This document shows, piece after piece, positions 1 to 6,117 of a stretch of 7,881 nucleotides of DNA; the stretch's first letter is position 1; each line of letters begins with the position of its first letter. Both the position numbers and the translations under genes were made by a program. This DNA is from an uncultured Bacteroidales bacterium (GTDB lineage Bacteria > Bacteroidota > Bacteroidia > Bacteroidales > UBA932). The notes beneath the pieces are model-generated. The model searched no databases and was not told where the DNA came from. It saw nothing but the letters and a program-made list of their open reading frames with translations. The stretch lies in the NCBI GenBank assembly GCA_945912085.1, contig CAMEBJ010000052.1, forward strand, positions 1-7,881. Direction: 5' to 3'.

Positions 1-24
1 GACAACAAAGAATAGTCCTTCCCT

Positions 25-1707
25 ATGCTCAGCCGCCTTCAGGTCAGAAATTATGTTTTGATAGACTCTCTGGACATCAGGTTTCCGGAGGGTCTTGTCA
101 TAATCACCGGTCAGACAGGAGCCGGAAAGTCAATCCTTCTGGGGTCCATCGCGCTTGCACTCGGTTCGAAGGCCGATGCTTCGGTAATCGGGGAGAACGG
201 GGACAAATGTGTAGTTGAGGCGGAGTTCGAAGCCGACCCCGACGATCCCGTCCTCCGCTCGCTTGTCGGGGAGATGGATGCCGACTGGGATGACGGACAT
301 CTGATTCTCAGGAGGATGGTTGGAAAGACTTCCCGTGCCAGGGCCTTTGTGAATGACACGCCTGTCACAGCATCTTCACTCCAGGCTCTTGCAGGCCGTT
401 TGATTGACATTCATTCCCAGCATCAGACCCTCCGTCTATCCGACGGGAAGTTCCGTCTGTCGGTTCTTGACCATTACGCCGGCAACGCCGCACTCCTTGA
501 GGAATGCTCAGCGGCCTGGTCTGCCTGCACCTCCGCCCTTTCGGAACTGGAGGAACTCAGGGAAAGGATTGCCCGGTCGCAGGTGAGGAAGGAGTACAAC
601 GAGGCACGCTACAGACAGCTCGAGTCAGCATCCCTTCGCGAAGGTGAATTGGAGGCCCTTGAGGCCGAGCAGAGGCAGCTTGCCAATGCCGAGGAAATCA
701 AAGGCGGCTTGTATGCCGTTGAAAATCTTTTTTCCGATGATGACCAGACCGGCAGGATGTCGCTGGACTCCGTTCTGCGGGAGGCAGGCAGAAAACTGGA
801 GAAAATATCGTCTTACGTCCCACAGGCCTCTGCCCTGAGTGAAAGGATCGAGGCTTCGAGGGTTGAGCTTGATGACGTCCTTTCCGAAGTCTCTTCCCTG
901 GGGGAGAGGATGTCCTTCTCGCCGGAAAGGCTTTCACAGGTTGAGGACAGGTTGTCGCTGTTGTATTCGCTCATGCAGAAATTCGGCTGCAGTGACGAGG
1001 CACAGCTCATTGCCTGCCGCGATTCCCTTTCAGGGGAACTTTTTGACACCACGGCTGCACAGGAGAGGCTCGAGGTCCTTACCGCCCGTCTGGACTCCCT
1101 GAAAAAGAATTACGATGAAATCTGTGCAAGGCTCCATTCTTCCCGTGCTCTGGCTGCACTTCCTTTTGCCCGTGCGATTGAGGATTCCCTGCGCGGTCTT
1201 GAACTGCAGAATGCAGTGTTCTCAGTAGAAATCCGTCCTTCAGCCCCGGGATCTTCCGGAAAGGATTCGGCGGTCTTTCTCTTCTCATCAACTGGCCGGA
1301 ATCCGGTTGAGGTCGAGAAATGTGCTTCCGGAGGAGAACTCTCGAGGATAATGCTCTGCCTGAAGGATATGATGGCACGCTACACCAAGATGCCGACTAT
1401 GGTCTTCGACGAGATTGACACTGGTGTCTCAGGAAGCGTTGCTGACAAAATCGGCTCCCTGATTTGCTCGATGGGGGAGAATATGCAGGTTTTTGCAATC
1501 ACCCATCTTCCGCAGGTTGCCGCAAAGGGTCTTGCCCATTACCTCGTCTCCAAGCAGACCGACGAGGGTGGCAACACCTCCACTACAATAAAAAAACTCT
1601 CTGATGATCAGAGAGTTCTCGAAGTCGCCAGAATGCTCAGCGGCTCTGAAATCACGGAGGCGGCAATCGCCAATGCAAAATCCCTCCTGGGAAAACTCAG
1701 GGATTGA
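25..1707 (+). CDS. recN: DNA repair protein RecN (SMC-like ATPase)
   Basis: RecN is a cytoplasmic SMC-family ATPase that acts in recombinational repair of double-strand breaks. The 560-residue product is normal length for the family. The N-terminal ATPase half has the Walker A loop GQTGAGKS at residues 29-36 and the RecN-like stretch IDIHSQHQ near 127-134. A charged helical coiled-coil region fills roughly residues 150-370. The C-terminal half has the ABC signature ASGGELSR (434-441), Walker B MVFDEIDTG (459-467, with D462 and E463) and the H-loop THLPQV (493-498). The ATG at 25 places the conserved N-terminal strand correctly. The four codons before it (GAC AAC AAA GAA, then TAG at 13-15) could be the end of an upstream gene, which would make recN part of a longer operon, but this is too short to call. 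The last 11 bases overlap the end of the convergent LysM/PBP1 gene. Walker A has Gln where RecN usually has Glu. The identification is firm. Confidence 0.97.
   Translation: MLSRLQVRNYVLIDSLDIRFPEGLVIITGQTGAGKSILLGSIALALGSKADASVIGENGDKCVVEAEFEADPDDPVLRSLVGEMDADWDDGHLILRRMVGKTSRARAFVNDTPVTASSLQALAGRLIDIHSQHQTLRLSDGKFRLSVLDHYAGNAALLEECSAAWSACTSALSELEELRERIARSQVRKEYNEARYRQLESASLREGELEALEAEQRQLANAEEIKGGLYAVENLFSDDDQTGRMSLDSVLREAGRKLEKISSYVPQASALSERIEASRVELDDVLSEVSSLGERMSFSPERLSQVEDRLSLLYSLMQKFGCSDEAQLIACRDSLSGELFDTTAAQERLEVLTARLDSLKKNYDEICARLHSSRALAALPFARAIEDSLRGLELQNAVFSVEIRPSAPGSSGKDSAVFLFSSTGRNPVEVEKCASGGELSRIMLCLKDMMARYTKMPTMVFDEIDTGVSGSVADKIGSLICSMGENMQVFAITHLPQVAAKGLAHYLVSKQTDEGGNTSTTIKKLSDDQRVLEVARMLSGSEITEAAIANAKSLLGKLRD
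1590..1617 (-). terminator. Intrinsic terminator of the minus-strand operon, inside recN
   Basis: Bases 1595-1605 and 1607-1617 form a perfect 11-base inverted repeat around one central base. Read on the minus strand, the RNA folds as AACTCTCTG, loop ATCAT, CAGAGAGTT. Seven U residues in a row (template A1596-A1590) close and follow the stem, then AUUG. This is the standard layout of a Rho-independent terminator. It lies 80 bases past the stop codon of the LysM/PBP1 gene and is oriented to end that transcript. On the plus strand the same hairpin is followed by TCTCGAAG, with no U tract, so it should not stop recN transcription. The stem is only moderately GC-rich. No comparable plus-strand terminator for recN was seen just after 1707. 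Confidence 0.75.
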
Positions 1708-3400
1708 CCTGCCTGCTGACAGAGTAATCGCTGCCGTAGACTATTCTTCTGATTGCGTAGTTCACATATCCTCCCCTTTCTCCCTCACTGTCAGTCCTTG
1801 CCTTGAACCTGAAGTCTGACTGGAGCATTTCTTTCTGCTCCGTCACGAGGTAATCCGGCCATTTGTCACCGAACTTTGAGCAGAGTGTCCCGAAGTACAT
1901 CATGGTGTCGTAGCCCTGAAATGCGTATGGGGTGGGTTCAGTGCCGCACAATGCCCTGTACTGCATCAGGAAGTTCATCACTTCTGGCCTGTCGTAGTCG
2001 ATGTAGTAGGAAAGGGATGCGTGAAATTTTGTGTTGTGCAGGTTGTCAATCTCGATTGTGTCAAAGCTCCTGATTTTGGCAGCTCCGTAGAGTGTTACCT
2101 TGTACTTGTTGTGAATCAACAGGTTGAGGTTCCTGATTACATCGTTCACAAAGGCTTCGCTCTCGGATGCTATGATGATTCTGTTCTCCCCGGTCTCGGT
2201 GAGTTTCGGGGTAAGGTTCTCCATCACGTCCCTGCCCTCAAGAATGTTGTAGGAAAAGGATTCGTGGCTGCCAACGCTTGAAATGATGTCCCCGACTGCC
2301 GGAAAGTCCACTCCTTTCTCGTAGAACACCATCACCTTGTCTTCTGCCTGAAGATCCTCTCCGATCCATTTGACTGCATCGGCATACTGTGCCGCTGAAG
2401 AGGACGGTACCTGTATGAAGTTGGAATGCCTGTTCGCAAGGGTGTCGGCACGGTGGTCAAGAGGGGAGACGACGAATTTGTCTGCCGGGCTTTTTGCAAG
2501 CATTTCCTTCAGAGATGCAGTGGAGACCGGCCCGATGGCAATGTCTGCACCCTCAAGCCTCGAAGTCGTGATGGGAAGAGGGTGGGATGCTCCGTCATAG
2601 ACGCTCATTTCCACATTTATGCCGTTCCTGCCCAAATCCCTTGAGGCAATCAATGCACCGCTGTAGAAATCCATTATCCCTTCGGAATGTTTCTCTGCCG
2701 GGACATTGAACGGAAGCATCAGCACCACGTTCAGGTCTTTCTTTGAAATCACCTCCTCTGAAGGGACCTCAACCGGAACGGCAGCCACTGTGTCAACTGC
2801 CTCTTCCTGAAGAACTTCCTCAGGGATGAAAGTCTGAGGCTCGGTCGGGATACGGAGTTTCTGTCTCTTGGTCAGTTTCCTGTCCTTCAGGGAATTGTAC
2901 TTCATCAGACTTTCCGTGGTCATCCCGTATTTCTCAGCAATGTCGTCAATGTTCTCGTACCATTTGACAATGTGGATGAAATAGTCTGTGCTCTTTCCTT
3001 TCTTCTGCTCCCTCTTCTCCTTTTTCTCCTCCCTGGAAGGCTTTTCCTCCTGTGGGGTCTCGTCCTTCACTGTCTCCTTCCTGACTACAGCTGCCTCACG
3101 TGCCTCTTCCCTGCCCTTTGCCGGAATGAGGATGATTGCATTCTTCTTCAGACCTGTCTCCTTCAGAGTCTTGTTGGCCTCGTAGATTTCATCGATGGTC
3201 ACCCCGTAGGCCTTTGAGATAGAGTAGAGGGTCTGCTTTTCAAGGACGATGTGGGAGTAGTAGATCTTTCCCTCGAATTTCACGGTCTCCTTTGACAGAG
3301 TGACCTCCGGGGCCTTGTATTCCTGTGCTGAGAGAATCCCCCCGCAGCAAATCAGACAGCAGCCGAGTGCGGCAGCCGCTATGTTCATCAATTTCTTCAT
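1697..3400 (-). CDS. LysM and periplasmic-binding-protein (PBP1-like) fusion protein
   Basis: This is an exported protein of 567 residues. It has an N-terminal signal sequence (about residues 1-26, MKK then a hydrophobic stretch, likely cut near LSA/QE). Two LysM modules follow, at about 48-93 (HIVLEKQTLYSISKAYGV...ILIP) and 140-185 (HIVKWYENIDDIAEKYGM...LRIP), separated by a highly charged Lys/Glu linker (about 96-137). A second, acidic linker leads to a type 1 periplasmic-binding-like domain from about 223 (LNVVLMLPF) to the C terminus, with PYAFQGYDTMMYF near its end. LysM binds peptidoglycan glycan. The PBP1 fold usually binds small ligands, but its ligand here is unknown. The ATG at 3400 was chosen over one 12 codons upstream because it starts the signal peptide directly and leaves one base after the glycosyltransferase stop, suggesting translational coupling. 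Cysteines 14, 15, 18 and 19 lie in the signal region, so a lipoprotein is possible, but no clean lipobox is seen. The domains are clear and the role is not. Confidence 0.92.
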   Translation of the reverse strand: MKKLMNIAAAALGCCLICCGGILSAQEYKAPEVTLSKETVKFEGKIYYSHIVLEKQTLYSISKAYGVTIDEIYEANKTLKETGLKKNAIILIPAKGREEAREAAVVRKETVKDETPQEEKPSREEKKEKREQKKGKSTDYFIHIVKWYENIDDIAEKYGMTTESLMKYNSLKDRKLTKRQKLRIPTEPQTFIPEEVLQEEAVDTVAAVPVEVPSEEVISKKDLNVVLMLPFNVPAEKHSEGIMDFYSGALIASRDLGRNGINVEMSVYDGASHPLPITTSRLEGADIAIGPVSTASLKEMLAKSPADKFVVSPLDHRADTLANRHSNFIQVPSSSAAQYADAVKWIGEDLQAEDKVMVFYEKGVDFPAVGDIISSVGSHESFSYNILEGRDVMENLTPKLTETGENRIIIASESEAFVNDVIRNLNLLIHNKYKVTLYGAAKIRSFDTIEIDNLHNTKFHASLSYYIDYDRPEVMNFLMQYRALCGTEPTPYAFQGYDTMMYFGTLCSKFGDKWPDYLVTEQKEMLQSDFRFKARTDSEGERGGYVNYAIRRIVYGSDYSVSRQVNP

Positions 3401-3401
3401 A

Positions 3402-4541
3402 TCATATTTCTTTTTTGTCGGGCAGAGTCCCGGCAAAATCCAACAATGTCCTGCAGAAAGTTCCCCAGGAGAGTCTTTCCTTTTCGGTGCGGATGTTCCG
3501 CACGCAGTCTTCCCTGATTCCCGGGTCAGAAAAATATCTGAGAATCTCGTCCCTTATGGCCTCAGGGGAGCCCTCCGCCGCTACAAGTCCCGTGCCCCTG
3601 TCACCGATTGTCTCCCGCAGGCCTCCCACTCCGGTCACTATGACAGGGACCTCGAAATGGTAGGACACTGAACTGATTCCGCTCTGTGTGGCGCTCCTGT
3701 AGGGGAGGACAACGACATCCGAGGCGGCGAAGAAAGTTCCCACCCTGTCGTCGCTCACATAGTTGAGGAACAGGTGCACCCTCTCCTTTCCCGGCAGGCC
3801 TTCTATGATCTTTTCATATTTCGCAAATGAACCGTAGGGTTCTCCTGCGACGACAATCTGGTAGTCCTCAGGCAGCATCCCGAATGCTTCGAGAAGGATG
3901 TCCAGCCCTTTGTATTCCCTGATCAGTCCGAAAAACAGGATGGTCTTACGCCCCGGATCCAGCCCCAGGGCCTTCATCGCCTCCGCCCTGTCGGGTTTCT
4001 TCCCGAACTGGGAGTAGAGCGGATGGTTGATGACGATGTGCCTGACATCTTTTTTCAGTTTCAAAAGGTCCTGTTCCACGGCCTCGCAAAGGGTGACGCA
4101 TCCGTCGCTTCCTGAGAGGAAGTATTTTGTCAGCGGTGTGTCGAAGAACCTTTTCTCGTGCGGGATTACGTTGTCAAGAATCGAAATGACCTTGCACCTG
4201 CTTCGCATCCTCCTTGTGACGAATCCGAGGGAGGGTGCAAAAAACGACATCCAGTATCTCACGATAAGGATGTCGGGGTTCCATTTGCGAATGGCGGAAA
4301 CCGTCCTGAGGTAGGAAAAGGGGTTCACCGTGTCAAGGACACGCTCGCTTTCAATCTGCGGAATGTTGTCAGTCGGAGTGACAAACTGGGTCTTTCCCGG
4401 GAAAAGCAGGTCGGGATACTGCCGCTTGAAGTTGAATGCCCTGACTGTATGTTCCTTTGCCAGTTCATCCGTCAGACAGGTGTTGAACTGGGCGATACCC
4501 CCTCGGTAGGGATAGAAACAGGACAGTACCGCGATTCTCAA
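3402..4541 (-). CDS. Family GT4-like glycosyltransferase, TTG start
   Basis: This is a GT-B fold sugar transferase of 379 residues, expected to use a nucleotide sugar on the cytoplasmic side of the inner membrane. The N-terminal domain opens with RIAVLSCFYPYRGGIAQF, including the Gly-rich loop (12-19). The C-terminal domain has FFGLIREYKGLD (203-214, with R208 and K211 as likely phosphate contacts), IVVAGEPYG (229-237), the ASDVVVLPYRSATQSG segment (273-288) and PVIVTGVGGLRE (299-310). The usual GT4 EX7E pair is not visible; SATQSG occupies that region. There is no signal peptide or membrane segment. The start is TTG at 4541-4539. The codon just before it is the TAA stop of the OmpH-like gene in the same frame, so no upstream start is possible, and the next in-frame ATG (residue 98) would lose the Gly-rich loop. 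Acceptor and donor cannot be told from sequence. Its neighbours suggest an envelope glycan, which is inference. Confidence 0.92.
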   Translation of the reverse strand: MRIAVLSCFYPYRGGIAQFNTCLTDELAKEHTVRAFNFKRQYPDLLFPGKTQFVTPTDNIPQIESERVLDTVNPFSYLRTVSAIRKWNPDILIVRYWMSFFAPSLGFVTRRMRSRCKVISILDNVIPHEKRFFDTPLTKYFLSGSDGCVTLCEAVEQDLLKLKKDVRHIVINHPLYSQFGKKPDRAEAMKALGLDPGRKTILFFGLIREYKGLDILLEAFGMLPEDYQIVVAGEPYGSFAKYEKIIEGLPGKERVHLFLNYVSDDRVGTFFAASDVVVLPYRSATQSGISSVSYHFEVPVIVTGVGGLRETIGDRGTGLVAAEGSPEAIRDEILRYFSDPGIREDCVRNIRTEKERLSWGTFCRTLLDFAGTLPDKKEI

Positions 4542-5162
4542 TTATTTCTTGTTTTTGTTCTTGATGTATTCCTCGTTCAGACCTGCGATGACTGTGTCGG
4601 TGATGTCAAGCGCGCTGTCGCCTGTGATTACAGGTGCTCCACCCTGGTTGGTGAGAATCATTGCGTACTGCATTGTCTCGTTGAATGTGTCGAGGTAGGT
4701 CTTGATTGCATCGGCAAGCTGGTTCATCATCACCACCTGCTCCTCGTTGATCTCGTTCTGCTTCTGCTGGGCGTAGGTGTTGAATTCCTGCTCCTGCTGC
4801 TGGAGTTTCTGGCCCTGTACCTCTGCCACTGAACGGGTCATCAGTCCTTTGTTGAGCTTGTCCTGGAATGCATTGACGTCGTTCTCGAGCTTTTTGCCCC
4901 TGCGTGTCACCTCTGCCTGGATGTTCTGAACCTTGGTCTCGACCACAGAACGGAGGTCGTTGGCCATATCGTACTCCTGGAGAATGCGGTCAAGGTCAAC
5001 ATAGACGATTGCGCCTTTCTCAGCCTGGATTTCTGTCTCTGTTCCGTTTTCTGCGTTGTTGCCCTTCTTGCCTGACTGGAGGAAGAGGATGCAGAGAGTG
5101 ATTGCTGCTGCCAGCGCAAGGCTGCTGAGCACAATGGAAATGATTGATGCGGTTTTGTTCAT
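4542..5162 (-). CDS. OmpH/Skp family periplasmic protein, membrane-anchored
   Basis: This is a Skp-like protein of 206 residues. Skp chaperones hold unfolded outer-membrane proteins in the periplasm on their way to the BAM machine. Residues 7-28 form one hydrophobic segment followed by GKKGNN, with no evident signal peptidase site, so the protein is probably tethered to the inner membrane with its body in the periplasm. A short low-complexity linker (31-49) leads to the OmpH-type first strand, GAIVYVDLDRILQEYD (50-65). Long Gln/Glu/Lys-rich helices fill about 66-165, typical of the Skp tentacle hairpin. A small C-terminal section (APVITGDSALDITDTVIAGL) returns to the body domain, and the tail is KNKNKK. 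It lies 66 bases after pdxJ, abuts the glycosyltransferase, and has its own promoter-like -7 element. It is not next to bamA in this window, so it may be a paralogue with a separate client or role. The family call is solid and chaperone activity is inferred. Confidence 0.9.
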   Translation of the reverse strand: MNKTASIISIVLSSLALAAAITLCILFLQSGKKGNNAENGTETEIQAEKGAIVYVDLDRILQEYDMANDLRSVVETKVQNIQAEVTRRGKKLENDVNAFQDKLNKGLMTRSVAEVQGQKLQQQEQEFNTYAQQKQNEINEEQVVMMNQLADAIKTYLDTFNETMQYAMILTNQGGAPVITGDSALDITDTVIAGLNEEYIKNKNKK

Positions 5163-5207
5163 TGTATTATTTTTTATTGTTTTTCAATGTGTTTGGCTAT
5201 GAGTGGA

Positions 5208-5220
5208 GCCGACAGTCGGC
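5208..5220. repeat. 13-base inverted repeat before the OmpH-like gene
   Basis: GCCGAC-A-GTCGGC is a perfect 6-base inverted repeat with one central base. It sits just downstream of the candidate -7 element at 5227-5220, so it would span the transcription start of a promoter there. It could be an operator-like site or a very small 5'-UTR hairpin. It may also be chance, because no second copy was found in the window. Confidence 0.35.
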
Positions 5221-5227
5221 AAAGATA
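5220..5227 (-). promoter_or_regulatory. Candidate -7 promoter element for the OmpH-like gene
   Basis: On the minus strand, bases 5227-5220 read TATCTTTG, matching the Bacteroidota -7 consensus TAnnTTTG. The element starts two bases past the pdxJ stop codon and lies 57 bases before the OmpH-like ATG. No good TTTG or TTG is present at the expected -33 distance, so it may be weak. If active, it would let the OmpH-like, GT4 and LysM/PBP1 genes be transcribed separately from pdxJ. Confidence 0.45.
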
Positions 5228-5228
5228 G

Positions 5229-5948
5229 TCAAAAAATCTTTATTTTTGACAGGTATGCTTGTATTGTCCTTTCAAGTCCCATATAAAGTGCGTCGCAGAT
5301 GATTGCGTGGCCTATCGAGACTTCGTCGGTCCAGGGTATGCGGGATATGTAATATTCAAGATTTTCGAGGTTAAGGTCGTGTCCCGCATTCAGGCCGATT
5401 CCGCATTCTTTCGCAGCCAGGGCCGCCTCTGCGAATGGAGCGATGGCAGCTTCCCTGTCCAGTGAATATCCCGATGCATAGCTTTCAGTGTAGAGCTCGA
5501 CCCTGTCGCATCCGCAGGCTGCTGCGCCTCTGACCATCTTCGGGTCGGGGTCCACGAAAATGGATGTGCGTATTCCCGCTGCCTTGAACCTGGAACAGAC
5601 GTCAGTCAGGAAGTCCCTGTTGCCTATGGTGTCCCATCCGGCATTGGAGGTGATGGCATTCTCGGCGTCGGGAACGAGGGTGACCTGGTCGGGACGGACC
5701 TCGAGAACCAGGTCGATGAACGATGGAATCGGGTTCCCCTCGATGTTGAACTCCGTCTTCACTGTCGGGCGGATTGTCCTTACGTCCGAATATCTTATGT
5801 GTCTTTCATCCGGTCTCGGGTGTACCGTGATTCCCTCTGCTCCGAATCTTTCGCAGTCCAGTGCAGCTTTTGCCACATCCGGCATATTTCCGCCCCTGGC
5901 GTTTCTCAGTGTGGCGATTTTGTTGATGTTTACACTTAATCTGGTCAT
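5229..5948 (-). CDS. pdxJ: Pyridoxine 5'-phosphate synthase PdxJ
   Basis: PdxJ condenses 1-deoxy-D-xylulose 5-phosphate with 3-amino-2-oxopropyl phosphate to make pyridoxine 5'-phosphate, the last ring-forming step of DXP-dependent vitamin B6 synthesis in the cytoplasm. The 239-residue length matches the family (about 240). Visible family motifs are [15 protein letters not shown] (6-20), [12 protein letters not shown] (40-51), FNIEGN (67-72, with E70 probably the catalytic Glu), VTLVPD (89-94), [14 protein letters not shown] (186-193, with H190 the likely catalytic His) and SIGHAII (211-217) near the C terminus. The ATG at 5948 starts directly at the first strand. Residue 10 is Lys, where the E. 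coli enzyme (from memory) has His in [14 protein letters not shown]. The gene is divergent from nadK and first in the minus-strand run. A promoter-like pair lies upstream at 6046-6014, with a leader of about 60 bases. Confidence 0.97.
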   Translation of the reverse strand: MTRLSVNINKIATLRNARGGNMPDVAKAALDCERFGAEGITVHPRPDERHIRYSDVRTIRPTVKTEFNIEGNPIPSFIDLVLEVRPDQVTLVPDAENAITSNAGWDTIGNRDFLTDVCSRFKAAGIRTSIFVDPDPKMVRGAAACGCDRVELYTESYASGYSLDREAAIAPFAEAALAAKECGIGLNAGHDLNLENLEYYISRIPWTDEVSIGHAIICDALYMGLERTIQAYLSKIKIF

Positions 5949-5974
5949 CCCTGCTTACTTGTAAATGTCGTTGT

Positions 5975-6001
5975 TCCGCTACGCGGACCTGTTTGTGTCC
6001 G
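5975..6001 (-). other. Two competing small hairpins in the pdxJ leader
   Basis: In the predicted pdxJ leader RNA, CGGAC (6001-5997) can pair with GTCCG (5988-5984) over an 8-base loop. TCCGC (5987-5983) can instead pair with GCGGA (5979-5975) over a 3-base loop. The two stems share bases 5987-5984, so they exclude each other. No U tract follows, and the second stem ends 26 bases before the start codon. This could be chance folding in a short GC-rich stretch. It matches no riboswitch class that I recognise. Confidence 0.3.
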
Positions 6002-6013
6002 GGTTTGAACGCG

Positions 6014-6046
6014 CAAAAATAATATATATGTTGAAATAATTGGCAA
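6014..6046 (-). promoter_or_regulatory. Candidate pdxJ promoter
   Basis: On the minus strand, TATTTTTG at 6021-6014 matches the Bacteroidota -7 consensus TAnnTTTG. A TTG at 6046-6044 is a possible -33 element, with 22 bases between, which is at the long end for this promoter type. Transcription would start near 6008, giving a leader of about 60 bases. The -33 region interleaves with that of the divergent nadK promoter. Confidence 0.55.
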
Positions 6047-6073
6047 TTTATTCAAAACAGTTTAGTAATTTTG
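6040..6073 (+). promoter_or_regulatory. Candidate nadK-uppS promoter
   Basis: TAATTTTG at 6066-6073 matches the Bacteroidota -7 consensus TAnnTTTG. A TTG at 6040-6042 is a possible -33 element with a 23-base gap, which is long. Transcription would begin near 6080, about 38 bases before the nadK ATG. The surrounding region (6014-6073) is AT-rich, as expected for a divergent promoter region. Confidence 0.55.
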
Positions 6074-6117
6074 ACGCCAATTTCGGAATAGCCTGAAGAT
6101 TCCATAGCAGTGTACTG

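Noticed and set aside
1..15. Possible last codons of a gene upstream of recN (GAC AAC AAA GAA TAG)
   Set aside because: Four codons are too few to support a gene; any 15-base stretch has a fair chance of a stop in one frame.
1822..1841. Inverted repeat GGAGC...GCTCC as a recN terminator
   Set aside because: The loop is 10 bases, the stem is five pairs and no T tract follows on the plus strand; it lies in LysM/PBP1 coding sequence.
3401..3436. Alternative start for the LysM/PBP1 protein 12 codons upstream (MPGLCPTKKKYD...)
   Set aside because: It would overlap the glycosyltransferase end by 35 bases and place a charged extension before a normal signal peptide. The ATG at 3400 fits better.
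3300..3671. Plus-strand open frames opposite the LysM/glycosyltransferase junction
   Set aside because: They are antisense to the signal peptide region and transferase C terminus, with composition typical of a shadow frame.
4158..4832. Plus-strand open frame of 224 codons opposite the glycosyltransferase and OmpH-like genes
   Set aside because: It lies antisense to two well-supported genes, its product is low-complexity (runs of His, Leu and Val that mirror Gln/Glu-rich coiled-coil codons), and it has no recognisable domain.
4542..5162. OmpH-like and glycosyltransferase genes as one fused or stop-readthrough protein
   Set aside because: The two halves belong on opposite sides of the inner membrane, and the transferase has a complete N terminus right after the stop, so separate products are more likely.
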